Below, in pieces: positions 25,258 through 33,120 of a stretch of 49,050 nucleotides of DNA. A program made the position numbers and the translations under genes. This DNA comes from Eubacterium sp. TM05-53 (lineage in GTDB: Bacteria; Bacillota_I; Bacilli_A; Erysipelotrichales; Erysipelotrichaceae): positions 1 through 49,050 of the forward strand of contig NZ_QSPK01000011.1 in the NCBI RefSeq assembly GCF_003436425.1, written 5' to 3'. The notes under the pieces are model-generated. The model was given only the letters and a program-made list of their open reading frames with translations. It did not search any database and had not been told where the DNA came from. Positions within the stretch are counted from its first letter, which is position 1, and each line of letters opens with the position of its first letter.

Positions 25258-27111
25258 ATGGCGAATGTATTAATATGTTTATCGGCTTCTAAATATAATT
25301 CTAGAGTTATTGATAAGGGAGCTCAAATTGCGAAAAGCAATCATGCAGTATTGAGTGCTATTTTTGTGCAAACTCCAAAATATGAGGGGATAAGTGCGGC
25401 ATCAAAGAGTTGTTTACGTGAAAATATTAAGTATGCGGAGAGTAAAGGGGCAAAAGTAACGATTCTTTATGGACAGAATGTATTGCCTCAGCTTGTGGAA
25501 TATGTGGGTGTTTCTCAGGTGGATTGTGTTGTTTTAGAAAAGAGTTTGGCGAAACAAGCATTGTTTAAGTTGAAAGATATTGATGTATATTCTGTGGATT
25601 ATCCGCAGGATTATCGTCGCATGTTTCATTTTAATTTTAATCTATTGAGTTTTTCATTGAAAGATACATTAAAAATGATGGGGATTCTTTTTCTTTGTAC
25701 GCTTATTGGCAAGGAATTTATGCACTTTCAATTCTTGATTACCACGCCTATTATGATCTATATCTTGGGCATTGTATTTGTATCCATTTGGACAAGTGGA
25801 TATATCTATAGTTTATTGGCGTCTTTATTTTCAGCGTTATGCTTTAACTTTTTCTTTACATATCCCTACTTTTCTTTGTTGAGTGATCCAAGCTATATTA
25901 CGACATATATTGTTATGTTTGTGGTGGCCATGTCATCTAGTTCATTAATGATAAGATTAAAAAAACAGTCTTTCGAAAATGCCAAACAAGTGTATCGTAC
26001 GCAAGTCTTATTGGAGATGAGCCAGATGCTTCAAAAGGCGAATGATATGAATGCAATCTATGCTTCGATGTTAAAACAGCTGCATAAATTATTGGATACG
26101 GATTTAGTGTTGTATCCACATAATGATGAGCCTATTCTATTAGGACAGTGTCCTGTAGAAACGGATATTGTGGCTTGGGTTTATAAAAATAGGCATGAGG
26201 CTGGAAAGACAACGAGTTATCATTCGGATTCGATGTGTTTATATTTGCCTATTAATGGAACGCATGAAGTATTAAGTGTGGTTGGAATTGTATTAAAGGA
26301 TAAGATAGATTCTTTTGAAAAAAATTTGTGGCTTGCAATATTGGACGAGTGTGGTATGGCTTTAGAGAGGGAAATGATTCGTTTAGAAAATCTAAAGATT
26401 GAGCAGCAAGCCAAACAAGAGGCGTTGCGAGCCGATTTATTACGTATGATTTCGCATGATTTAAGAACGCCACTGACTAGTATTTCAGGCAATGCCGGTT
26501 TATTGTTGGAAAACGAGAATGCGTTCTCACAAGAAAAGAAGAAGGAATTGTATCAAGATATTTATAATGATGCGATGTGGTTGTATGATTTGGTGGAAAA
26601 CTTATTGTTTATAACGAGAATTGAAAATGGTACGATGCAGTTGAATTTACAACCAGAAATGATTGAGGATATTTTTAGAGAGGCCATTCATCATTTGGGT
26701 CGTAATAAACGTAAACATAATATTTCTATGCATTTAGAGGATGATTTATTGATGGCTAATATGGATGCACGCTTGATTATTCAGGTTTTAGTGAATTTAA
26801 TAAATAATGCGATCAAATATACGCATGAAAATTCAAATATTTCTTTGAATGCTAGGCGGGTTGAGGATAAAATCTTAATTGAAGTTCAAGATGATGGAAA
26901 TGGTGTATTACATCCTGAACAATTGTTTGAGATGTTTTATACAGAGAACAATCGAAGTGGAGATACAAGACGTGGTATGGGTCTAGGTTTATCTTTGTGT
27001 AAGTCGATTGTTCAATCGCATGGTGGTACGATTTGGGTTGAGAATGTGAAGCCGCATGGTGCTTGTTTTAAGTTTTTGTTGGAGGCAGTGGAGGTAAAGT
27101 TGTATGAATAA
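25258..27111 (+). CDS. kdpD: KdpD-like sensor histidine kinase lacking the classical KdpD domain
   Basis: A membrane sensor kinase of 617 residues. Residues 1-125 are a Usp-like domain with S9-A-S11 followed by FVQTPKY, reminiscent of the cyclic di-AMP-binding Usp motif of Staphylococcus KdpD. Membrane helices of a DUF4118 region span about 138-240, then a GAF-like linker, the phospho-acceptor box ISHDLRTPLTS near 400, the N box NNAIKYTHE near 520 and G boxes DDGNG and GMGLGLSLCKSI. The 210-residue KdpD domain of the Escherichia coli protein is missing. ATG 25258 is chosen because the Usp domain begins there. It overlaps kdpE by 8 nt. Confidence 0.88.
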   Translation: MANVLICLSASKYNSRVIDKGAQIAKSNHAVLSAIFVQTPKYEGISAASKSCLRENIKYAESKGAKVTILYGQNVLPQLVEYVGVSQVDCVVLEKSLAKQALFKLKDIDVYSVDYPQDYRRMFHFNFNLLSFSLKDTLKMMGILFLCTLIGKEFMHFQFLITTPIMIYILGIVFVSIWTSGYIYSLLASLFSALCFNFFFTYPYFSLLSDPSYITTYIVMFVVAMSSSSLMIRLKKQSFENAKQVYRTQVLLEMSQMLQKANDMNAIYASMLKQLHKLLDTDLVLYPHNDEPILLGQCPVETDIVAWVYKNRHEAGKTTSYHSDSMCLYLPINGTHEVLSVVGIVLKDKIDSFEKNLWLAILDECGMALEREMIRLENLKIEQQAKQEALRADLLRMISHDLRTPLTSISGNAGLLLENENAFSQEKKKELYQDIYNDAMWLYDLVENLLFITRIENGTMQLNLQPEMIEDIFREAIHHLGRNKRKHNISMHLEDDLLMANMDARLIIQVLVNLINNAIKYTHENSNISLNARRVEDKILIEVQDDGNGVLHPEQLFEMFYTENNRSGDTRRGMGLGLSLCKSIVQSHGGTIWVENVKPHGACFKFLLEAVEVKLYE

Positions 27112-27835
27112 AGTTCAGATCTTAGTAATTGAAGATGATATTGCGATTGGAAATTTGATTACGACAACTCTAGAGATGGAAAATTATCAATTTCGTCTGG
27201 CAAAAACAGCTAAGCAAGGAATCATGAATGTACTTTCTTATAATCCCGATATTATGCTTCTAGATTTAGGATTGCCGGATATGGATGGGTTGGAAGTTAT
27301 AAAGAAGGTTCGTTCTTGGTCGAATATTCCAATTATTGTGGTTTCGGCAAGAAGTGAAGATCAAGATAAAGTGCAAGCTTTAGATTTGGGGGCTGATGAC
27401 TATTTGACAAAACCATTTTCAGTGGATGAGTTGTTGGCAAGGTTAAGAGTAACAATTCGAAGATTAAATAATAGTCAGACTAAAAGTGTGAATGAGAGTG
27501 TCTATGAAAATGGAGATTTGACAATCAATTATGCGCAAGGTTGTGTATATGAGAATGGTCGTGAAATCCATTTAACGCCTATTGAATATAAATTATTGTG
27601 TGTTTTAGCTAAAAATACAGATAAGGTATTAACACATAATTATATTATGGGTGAAGTATGGGGAAGTGTTCAAGGTACAGAAACACCAAGTCTAAGAGTG
27701 TTTATGGCAACTTTACGCAAAAAGATTGAGCCGGATACTTCGAATCCAAAATATATTCAGACGCATGTAGGTGTTGGATATCGTATGTTGCGTCAGACAG
27801 AAAAAGCAGGGCAAACGAGCGAATCACTATCATAA
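27104..27835 (+). CDS. kdpE: KdpE-like response regulator (OmpR family)
   Basis: The 243-residue protein has a receiver domain (1-115; acidic pocket EDD, phospho-acceptor Asp in MLLDLGLPD, Lys in LTKPF) and a winged-helix DNA-binding domain (about 135-232, LTPIEYKLLCVL and HVGVGYRM). It pairs with the adjacent KdpD. No kdpFABC pump is present in the window, so control of the ktr genes across the divergent promoter is the likely local task (inference). Confidence 0.9.
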   Translation: MNKVQILVIEDDIAIGNLITTTLEMENYQFRLAKTAKQGIMNVLSYNPDIMLLDLGLPDMDGLEVIKKVRSWSNIPIIVVSARSEDQDKVQALDLGADDYLTKPFSVDELLARLRVTIRRLNNSQTKSVNESVYENGDLTINYAQGCVYENGREIHLTPIEYKLLCVLAKNTDKVLTHNYIMGEVWGSVQGTETPSLRVFMATLRKKIEPDTSNPKYIQTHVGVGYRMLRQTEKAGQTSESLS

Positions 27836-27857
27836 TGGTAGGGTTCGCTTTTGTTTT
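27816..27857 (+). terminator. Terminator after kdpE
   Basis: AGCGAA (27818-27823) pairs with TTCGCT (27844-27849), with further partial pairing inside, followed by TTTTGTTTT. Confidence 0.65.
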
Positions 27858-27936
27858 AGAGAATTATCGATAAAATAATGCTTATAATTCTCTAAAATGC
27901 ATAGATTTAATGTAACTTTAGAGGATAATAAGCATT
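27854..27936. repeat. Three-arm repeat with mutually exclusive hairpins
   Basis: Arm A TTTTAGAGAATTAT (27854-27867), arm B ATAATTCTCTAAAA (27884-27897) and arm C (27917-27936). B pairs perfectly with A over 14 bp. The 20-nt stretch 27877-27896 also pairs with C with only two mismatches and is followed by TTTT. Alternative folding of the terminator/antiterminator kind is possible, or this is a palindromic repeat element. No plus-strand gene lies close downstream. Confidence 0.6.
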
Positions 27937-27997
27937 TTTGATCATTTTATTAAAAATATTAAGAAACTATTTAGGTCCTGAAACCAGAATTGTCTTA

Positions 27998-28375
27998 CTA
28001 GTGTCTTCGCATGTTTAGATAGAGTGAAATAATAATTGTGATAACACCAAATGTGATGAGTGCCATAATGGTTTTATTGATGCATAAAAGGATCAATATG
28101 CTAAATAGGCTGACAATCGCAAATAGGAAGAGTTCAATTTTTAATAGAATGGGATACATCAACAATGAATCGCGGAAACTAATTTTTTCGTATTGTGGTT
28201 CATTGTTTTTTAATAGTCTTTTTTCGTATATAAATAGAATTTGGCTAAAGAGCACGACAAAAATAAGGTATACAAGATTAAAAAAGATTTCTTTTGAGAA
28301 GAGTGCACTGCACGTTAAAAACATGACAAGAATGGTTCCGATTCTTGGCAGGTACACATAATAATTATATTTCAT
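27998..28375 (-). CDS. Hypothetical membrane protein (125 aa, four helices)
   Basis: The product has four predicted membrane segments (about 9-27, 30-50, 72-97 and 102-120) with a charged central loop (EKRLLKNNEPQYEKIS). I do not recognise its family. AAAGGA lies upstream of the ATG. A frame on the opposite strand (28038-28361) is less protein-like. It diverges from csoR. Confidence 0.6.
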   Translation of the reverse strand: MKYNYYVYLPRIGTILVMFLTCSALFSKEIFFNLVYLIFVVLFSQILFIYEKRLLKNNEPQYEKISFRDSLLMYPILLKIELFLFAIVSLFSILILLCINKTIMALITFGVITIIISLYLNMRRH

Positions 28376-28416
28376 ATGGTTATTTCCTTTATTTAATTAT
28401 GCCATAATCATTTCAC

Positions 28417-28445
28417 TTGAAATATACCTGTAGGGGGTATATTAT
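28417..28445 (+). promoter_or_regulatory. csoR-copA promoter with CsoR operator in the spacer
   Basis: TTGAAA (28417-28422), a 17-bp spacer and TATTAT (28440-28445). Arms AATATACC (28421-28428) and GGTATATT (28436-28443) around a G-rich centre fit the CsoR box and fill the space between -35 and -10. Copper would release the repressor. Confidence 0.8.
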
Positions 28446-28464
28446 TATGGGCGAGGTGAAATAT

Positions 28465-28758
28465 ATGGGGGATTGTTGTCATAAAAAACATCAGCCTAGA
28501 GATGAGCAGGAAATTAAGCAGTTAACGAATCGTCTTCATCGTATGGTAGGACAATTAAATGGAATTGAGAATATGTTGAAGGAGAATCGTTATTGTGGAG
28601 ATATTTTGGTGCAGGTAGCGGCCGTAGAGAGTGCTTTGCAGGCATTTGGATATATTGTTTTGCAGGAACACTTAAATATGTGTGTCGTTGAGGATGTGCA
28701 AAATGGAAATACGGAAATCATGAGTGAGGTTATGGATTTAGTAAAGAAGTTAAAGTAG
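28465..28758 (+). CDS. csoR: Copper-sensing repressor CsoR
   Basis: A DUF156 four-helix repressor of 97 residues. The copper ligands Cys-His-Cys are visible in RYCGDIL and in EHLNMC. The N-terminus has an extra CCHKKH cluster. GAGGTG (28453-28458) lies 6 nt before ATG 28465. The in-frame ATG at 28447 falls next to the -10 and cannot be used from this promoter. It is 9 nt ahead of copA and represses both. Confidence 0.92.
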   Translation: MGDCCHKKHQPRDEQEIKQLTNRLHRMVGQLNGIENMLKENRYCGDILVQVAAVESALQAFGYIVLQEHLNMCVVEDVQNGNTEIMSEVMDLVKKLK

Positions 28759-28767
28759 GTGGTTTTA

Positions 28768-31476
28768 ATGGAAGAAAAATTTGATGTGACAGGCATGACT
28801 TGTGCGGCTTGTCAAGCCAATGTAACTCGGGCAGTGAGTAAGTTGGACGGTGTGAGTCATTGCGATGTTTCTTTATTATCGAATTCAATGAAGGTTATAT
28901 TTGATCAAGAAAAGGTAAATGAACAAGCGATTTGTGAAACTGTAAAACAAATTGGTTATGGAGCTAGTGTTTATGGAGAAAAGGGCGAGGTTCGTAAGGA
29001 ATGGCAGAATCGTCAGGATCGGGTTGAATCGGATCAAAAGAGTGCCAAACAAAGATTGATTTTGAGTTTAGTCTTGTTGGTTCCTTTACTTCTAATTGCG
29101 ATGGGTCCTATGGTAGGCCTTCCAATTTTAGAGGGTATGGAATGGATGATGGTTTCGGCTTTAACTCAGTTGATTCTTTGTCTGTTCATATTGTTTATTC
29201 AAAGACATTTCTTTATTACAGGATTTAAGGCTTTGATAAAAAAATCCGCAAATATGGATTCTTTAGTTGCGATAGGTTCGGGTGCAAGCTTTGTATATGG
29301 CTTGGTTGGTATTTATCAGATGGCCTATTATTTTGGTGTGCAAAATATGGAAATGGCACATATGGCTATGCACTCTTTATACTTTGAGTCGGCAGCTACG
29401 ATTGTGACTTTGGTCAGTGTTGGAAAGTATTTGGAGTCTAGATCCAAGGCGAAAACGAGTGATGCCTTAGATAAATTGGTGGATTTGGCACCGAAAAATG
29501 CGACTGTTTTAAGGGATGGTCAAGAGATTGTTGTGTCGAGTGAAAGTATTCGAATTCATGATATTGTCGTCATTCGTCCTGGACAAAGAATTCCTGTAGA
29601 TGGAAAAGTGATTTCGGGTACAGGTTATGTGGATCAATCAGCGATTACGGGTGAGAGTCTTCCGGTTGAAAAGAATGTGGGAGATTCAGTGATTTCTGCC
29701 ACAATGAATGAGAATGGTACTTTTCAGTTTGAGGCTGAAAAGGTTGGTCAAGATACGACTTTGGCAAAGATCATTCAGCTCGTGGATGATGCGGGTAATT
29801 CAAAAGCTCCAATCGCTCGTTTGGCGGATAAAGTGAGTGGTGTATTTGTTCCTGTCGTGATTGCGATATCATTGATTACTTTGATCGCATGGTTGATCAG
29901 TGGTCAAACGATTCAATTTGCGTTATCGAACGCGATTAGTGTACTGGTAATTTCTTGTCCTTGTGCATTAGGTTTAGCTACGCCTGTCGCAATCATGGTT
30001 GGTACGGGTAAGGCTGCAGAAAATGGTATCCTAATTAAGTCGGCTTCCATTTTAGAACAGCTACATTCGATTGATACGATTGTATTGGATAAGACGGGTA
30101 CGATTACTTCAGGAAAGCCAAGTGTTCAAGGTGTTAAGGTATATACAAATATTAGTATGAATGACTTTATTTCAATGGCGGCAAGTTTAGAGAGTGGCTC
30201 TTTACATCCTTTGGGACAGGCCATTGTAGAGTATGCGAAGGAAAAAAATATAAAGCTTCAACAACCAGAAAACTTCACAAATATTTCGGGTCGTGGTATT
30301 CAGGCAAGTCTAAATGGACGTGTGTATTTGGCTGGAAATAAAAGGTTATTGGAAGAAAATAACATTGAACTAAATGAAACAGTGTTAAGTGATTTAGATG
30401 CTTATGCGAGTTTAGGTCAAACACCATTGATTTTTGTGGAAGATCAAAATGTGATTGGTTTAATTAGTGTGGCGGATACTATTCGTAGTACGAGTCAGGT
30501 TGCATTAGAACAATTTAAAAAGAAGAATATGCATGTGGTTATGTTGACTGGAGACAATCAAAAAACAGCGAATGCGATTGGTAAATCTTTAAGTGTAGAT
30601 GAAGTGATTAGTGATGTGTTGCCACAAGATAAAGAGAGTGTCATTCGTAAGCTACAAGAACAAGGTAAGAAGGTTATGATGGTGGGTGATGGTATCAATG
30701 ATGCGCCTGCTTTGATGCGTGCTGATATTGGGGTTGCGATTGGTGCTGGAACGGATATTGCCCTGGATAGTGCGGATGTGATTTTGATGAAAAGTTCTTT
30801 ATTGGATGTAGTGACGGCTATTGATTTATCAAGTGATGTCATCAAGAATATCAAGATGAATTTATTCTGGGCTTTCTTCTACAACATTCTTGGAATTCCA
30901 GTTGCGGCAGGATTATTATATCCAGCCTTTGGCTTAAGATTATCACCGATGATTGGTTCGGCATGTATGTCTTTGAGTAGTGTTTGTGTGGTCACAAACG
31001 CATTAAGACTACGTTATTTTAAGCCTAGAGTTGAAAGTGAAGAAGTAGAAACATACACAATGCATATTGATGGTATGTCTTGTGGACATTGTGCATGGTT
31101 AGTAGAGGATGCTTTAAAGAAGGTTCCAAATGTAAAAAATGTGCGTGTGGATTATAATTTAGGTAAGGCCGATATTGATTATGTACAACAAGTAAATAAG
31201 GTAGCTTTAAAACAAGCGGTTAAAGATGCGGGTTATAATCCCGTTGAATATAAGGAGGAAAAGAAAATGAAAAAAGTAGTAACAGTAGATGGTATGATGT
31301 GCATGCATTGTGTGGCACACGTAAAGGATGCCTTAAGTAAAGTAGAAGGCGTAAGTGATGTAGTGGTTAGTTTAGATGAGAAAACAGCTACATTAAATTG
31401 TACAGAAAATGTCACAGATCAGATGTTGAGTGATGCCGTGACAAATGCGGGATACACAGTTATTTCTGTAAAATAA
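28768..31476 (+). CDS. copA: Copper-exporting P1B-type ATPase CopA with C-terminal HMA domains
   Basis: It pumps Cu(I) out of the cell. An N-terminal HMA domain has GMTCAAC. The transport core shows TGES, the membrane CPC (near 396-398), the phosphorylated DKTGT (near 441), SLHPLGQA, GDGINDAP and the membrane NLFWAFFYN and MSLSSV motifs. Unusually, two more HMA domains follow the core: GMSCGHC near 770 and GMMCMHC near 842. The last begins at an internal ATG with a perfect ribosome site. The 902-residue length exceeds that of normal CopA. ATG 28768 follows AGGTGG by 5 nt. Confidence 0.94.
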   Translation: MEEKFDVTGMTCAACQANVTRAVSKLDGVSHCDVSLLSNSMKVIFDQEKVNEQAICETVKQIGYGASVYGEKGEVRKEWQNRQDRVESDQKSAKQRLILSLVLLVPLLLIAMGPMVGLPILEGMEWMMVSALTQLILCLFILFIQRHFFITGFKALIKKSANMDSLVAIGSGASFVYGLVGIYQMAYYFGVQNMEMAHMAMHSLYFESAATIVTLVSVGKYLESRSKAKTSDALDKLVDLAPKNATVLRDGQEIVVSSESIRIHDIVVIRPGQRIPVDGKVISGTGYVDQSAITGESLPVEKNVGDSVISATMNENGTFQFEAEKVGQDTTLAKIIQLVDDAGNSKAPIARLADKVSGVFVPVVIAISLITLIAWLISGQTIQFALSNAISVLVISCPCALGLATPVAIMVGTGKAAENGILIKSASILEQLHSIDTIVLDKTGTITSGKPSVQGVKVYTNISMNDFISMAASLESGSLHPLGQAIVEYAKEKNIKLQQPENFTNISGRGIQASLNGRVYLAGNKRLLEENNIELNETVLSDLDAYASLGQTPLIFVEDQNVIGLISVADTIRSTSQVALEQFKKKNMHVVMLTGDNQKTANAIGKSLSVDEVISDVLPQDKESVIRKLQEQGKKVMMVGDGINDAPALMRADIGVAIGAGTDIALDSADVILMKSSLLDVVTAIDLSSDVIKNIKMNLFWAFFYNILGIPVAAGLLYPAFGLRLSPMIGSACMSLSSVCVVTNALRLRYFKPRVESEEVETYTMHIDGMSCGHCAWLVEDALKKVPNVKNVRVDYNLGKADIDYVQQVNKVALKQAVKDAGYNPVEYKEEKKMKKVVTVDGMMCMHCVAHVKDALSKVEGVSDVVVSLDEKTATLNCTENVTDQMLSDAVTNAGYTVISVK
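31267..31476 (+). CDS. copZ: Nested CopZ-like copper chaperone from an internal start in copA
   Basis: In frame inside copA, AAGGAGG (31252-31258) lies 8 nt before ATG 31267. The product would be a 69-residue HMA protein starting MKKVVTVDGMMCMHC, the normal size and form of CopZ. So one gene can give both the pump and a free chaperone. An alternative history is loss of the copA stop codon, which fused two adjacent genes. Confidence 0.65.
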   Translation: MKKVVTVDGMMCMHCVAHVKDALSKVEGVSDVVVSLDEKTATLNCTENVTDQMLSDAVTNAGYTVISVK

Positions 31477-31555
31477 AGAATCATAAAAATAAAAAAAGTC
31501 AAGACTTGTAAGCGGATTCAGAATATTCTATGATAGACGTCGAGGGAGACGCAAA

Positions 31556-31711
31556 ATGGAATGTTTTATTGATGGGAAATCCACTTGCGAAAGAACTTTC
31601 TGGAATCGTTTGAATGTTTTAGCTAACTTTCAACAAAAAGAAATGATAATGGATGGCTTGAAAGTTCGTGTTGCAGAAAGTATATATTGGATTCAACCAA
31701 AGAAAGGATAG
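31556..31711 (+). CDS. Possible 51-aa protein of unknown function
   Basis: A short frame preceded by GAGGGAG 9 nt before ATG. The peptide is basic, with two Cys near the N-terminus (MECFIDGKSTCERTFW) and no membrane segment. I do not recognise it. It opens the accessory region after copA and could be a remnant of an integrated element. Confidence 0.4.
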   Translation: MECFIDGKSTCERTFWNRLNVLANFQQKEMIMDGLKVRVAESIYWIQPKKG

Positions 31712-31732
31712 TTCGTTTGAATTATTCTTTTT

Positions 31733-31830
31733 TTTGACAGTTAGATTACTTCAAAAACTCAATATTATCTTTATATAAAGCAAAAATAAATGTTTTTAAC
31801 ATGAATAAAATGTTGTATGGGATTTTGATA
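31733..31830 (+). repeat. 98-bp hairpin repeat, copy 1
   Basis: Fixed blocks occur at fixed offsets: TTTGACAGTT at 0, CTTTATATAAAG at 36 (31769), GTTTTTA at 59 and TAAAATGTTGTATGGGATT at 73 (31806). The sequence between blocks differs from the other copies. AAAAAC at offset 20 can pair with GTTTTT, placing the palindromic block in the loop. A-run and T-run flanks resemble bidirectional terminators. No protein frame is evident. Confidence 0.75.
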
Positions 31831-31843
31831 GAGTTGGAATTTA

Positions 31844-31941
31844 TTTGACAGTTGAATTACATAAAAGTGTTAATATATGCTTTATATAAAGTGTAAATGA
31901 TTGTTTTTAGAACTAATAAAATGTTGTATGGGATTCTAATA
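31844..31941 (+). repeat. 98-bp hairpin repeat, copy 2
   Basis: This has the same four blocks as copy 1 with identical offsets (31880, 31903, 31917), starting 111 bp after it. The arms pair weakly, mainly through G-T pairs. It is followed within 10 bp by the promoter of the first small-RNA element. Confidence 0.75.
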
Positions 31942-31984
31942 TTTTATTGTGGAAATACATTTGGTTTATCTGTATAATACATAT

Positions 31985-32080
31985 AGAGAACGACTACTGG
32001 AAAAGCAGTGGTTACTCTGAAATTAAATTAATGCTGAAGCACTAATCTTTTTCCATTGTCAGTGGTGATTAGTGCTTTTT
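31985..32080 (+). ncRNA. Small-RNA element, copy 1 (orphan antitoxin-like RNA)
   Basis: A TATAAT (31973-31978), preceded at 17 bp by TGGAAA, starts a predicted RNA of about 95 nt. It has a 5' hairpin (CTACTG with CAGTGG) and ends in a terminator (AGCACTAATC 32038-32047, GATTAGTGCT 32067-32076, then T). It is very similar to the element at 32781-32865. On the opposite strand only the last eight codons of a toxin reading frame remain, so this copy seems to be an orphan antitoxin RNA. Confidence 0.6.
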
Positions 32081-32120
32081 GTATCTCAAAGTTGTAACAT
32101 TGGTGAAGAACTTTAAATTG

Positions 32121-32149
32121 TTGATGTGTATCCATAAAAAGGGTATAAT
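32121..32149 (+). promoter_or_regulatory. Promoter of the Phd/ParE toxin-antitoxin operon
   Basis: TTGATG (32121-32126), a 17-bp spacer and TATAAT (32144-32149). Confidence 0.7.
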
Positions 32150-32172
32150 ATAGCCACAAGGGGGATGCTTTT

Positions 32173-32427
32173 ATGGAAATTGTACCAATGAGAGATTTAA
32201 AAAATACAGTGCATATAGAGGAATTGTGTAAAGATAATGGAAAGGTGTTTGTTACAAAAAATGGATATGGACGTCTTGTGGTAATGGATATTGACTATTA
32301 TAAAAGCGTTTTTGAGGAGTTAGAAGAAGCAAAAGCAGTGTATGAGGGATTACAACAAATGTATTCTGGTAAATTAAAAGATGGTATAAAAGTAATGGAA
32401 GAAATGAAAGATAAGTATGGCATATAA
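32173..32427 (+). CDS. Type II antitoxin, Phd/YefM family
   Basis: The 84-residue protein has an N-terminal Phd fold (VPMRDLKNTVHIEELCKD, then VFVTKNGYGRLVVMDIDYY) and a helical acidic C-terminus that would wrap the toxin. It should neutralise the toxin and repress its own operon. It overlaps the toxin gene by 11 nt. The module is bracketed by direct copies of a small-RNA element. Confidence 0.88.
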   Translation: MEIVPMRDLKNTVHIEELCKDNGKVFVTKNGYGRLVVMDIDYYKSVFEELEEAKAVYEGLQQMYSGKLKDGIKVMEEMKDKYGI

Positions 32428-32728
32428 GTATCTCTTTACGGATAAAGCGCAAAAAGATTTAGATAATATATTAGATTATTTGACGAACCATATATGCAAT
32501 GTATGTGCTGCAAAAAGTTTTTATGTCTTATTGAATGAGAGACTTGCTTTGGTGTGTGATTTTCCTGAATCAAACCCGATAATAGAAAATAGATTTTTAG
32601 GATTTCATGAAGTTCGAAAGATGCTCATCAAAAATTATTTGCTCTACTATTATATAGACACGGATAAAAAAACTATAAATGTTCTGTCAATTCGCCATTC
32701 ATTAGAAAATCAAGAGAAAATTATATAA
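32417..32728 (+). CDS. Type II toxin, RelE/ParE superfamily
   Basis: The 103-residue toxin has the fold's hallmarks: an N-terminal strand and helix (YLFTDKAQKDLDNILDYL), the strand FHEVRKMLIKNYLLYYYID and a C-terminal strand INVLSIRHS. Relatives act either as ribosome-dependent mRNA endonucleases or as gyrase poisons. The sequence does not decide between these. Confidence 0.88.
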   Translation: MAYKYLFTDKAQKDLDNILDYLTNHICNVCAAKSFYVLLNERLALVCDFPESNPIIENRFLGFHEVRKMLIKNYLLYYYIDTDKKTINVLSIRHSLENQEKII

Positions 32729-32780
32729 ACCAGTGGGTTTAGATTTGAAAATACGTCTGATTTATCTGTACAATGAAAAT

Positions 32781-32865
32781 GGAGAAATGCAGTAGTTACT
32801 CTGAAATAAAATTAATGCTGAAGCACTGATCTTTTTTTCATTGTCATTGATGATTAGTGCTTTTT
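32781..32865 (+). ncRNA. Small-RNA element, copy 2 (predicted type I antitoxin RNA)
   Basis: TTGAAA (32745-32750) and TACAAT (32769-32774) with 18-bp spacing start a predicted RNA of about 85 nt that ends in a terminator (GCACTGATC 32823-32831, GATTAGTGC 32852-32860, then five T). Its 3' part is antisense to the last codons of the toxin gene at 32844-32954. This convergent layout with a shared hairpin is like txpA-RatA and par/Fst modules. Confidence 0.65.
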
Positions 32866-32954
32866 GCATTTTCTATAATCATCAATGTTACTTTTAGTAT
32901 TTCTACTATGGCAAATAAGCACATAGCAACATCAATATGCAGATATATATACAT
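32844..32954 (-). CDS. Predicted type I toxin, membrane peptide (36 aa)
   Basis: The peptide begins MYIYLHIDVAMCLF, has one hydrophobic helix over about 7-27 and a polar tail ending KSTNHQ. AGGAGG (32962-32967) lies 7 nt before the ATG. It ends inside the terminator of the convergent small RNA, so toxin mRNA and small RNA overlap at their 3' ends. I cannot assign it to a named toxin family. Confidence 0.6.
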   Translation of the reverse strand: MYIYLHIDVAMCLFAIVEILKVTLMIIENAKSTNHQ

Positions 32955-33020
32955 AAGCTTTCCTCCTGCAAAAAAATAGAAGGATCTACTTACCTGGAAC
33001 TCAAGATTCAAGGCTTCAAA

Positions 33021-33098
33021 TCTCCTTAACAAGAGGTAACCACCAACCACATCCAGTAGCCAATTTCCATTATTAAACTTCGATGTGAAAACATTATA
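33021..33098 (-). promoter_or_regulatory. Promoter and 5' leader of the 36-aa toxin gene
   Basis: A TATAAT lies on the minus strand at 33093-33098, giving a leader of about 130 nt. The leader contains ACCTCT...GTTA..AGGAG (33021-33038), a pattern also present before the toxin at 8306-8398, and a CTACTGG...GTGGTTAC stretch also found in small-RNA copy 1. A 14-codon frame begins in the leader and is of unclear meaning. Confidence 0.4.
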
Positions 33099-33120
33099 AT
33101 ACCTGTAAATTTGTTGATTA

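Noticed and set aside
28038..28361. 107-aa plus-strand frame opposite the membrane protein at 27998-28375
   Set aside because: It is the antisense of a more protein-like membrane gene and lacks a ribosome site.
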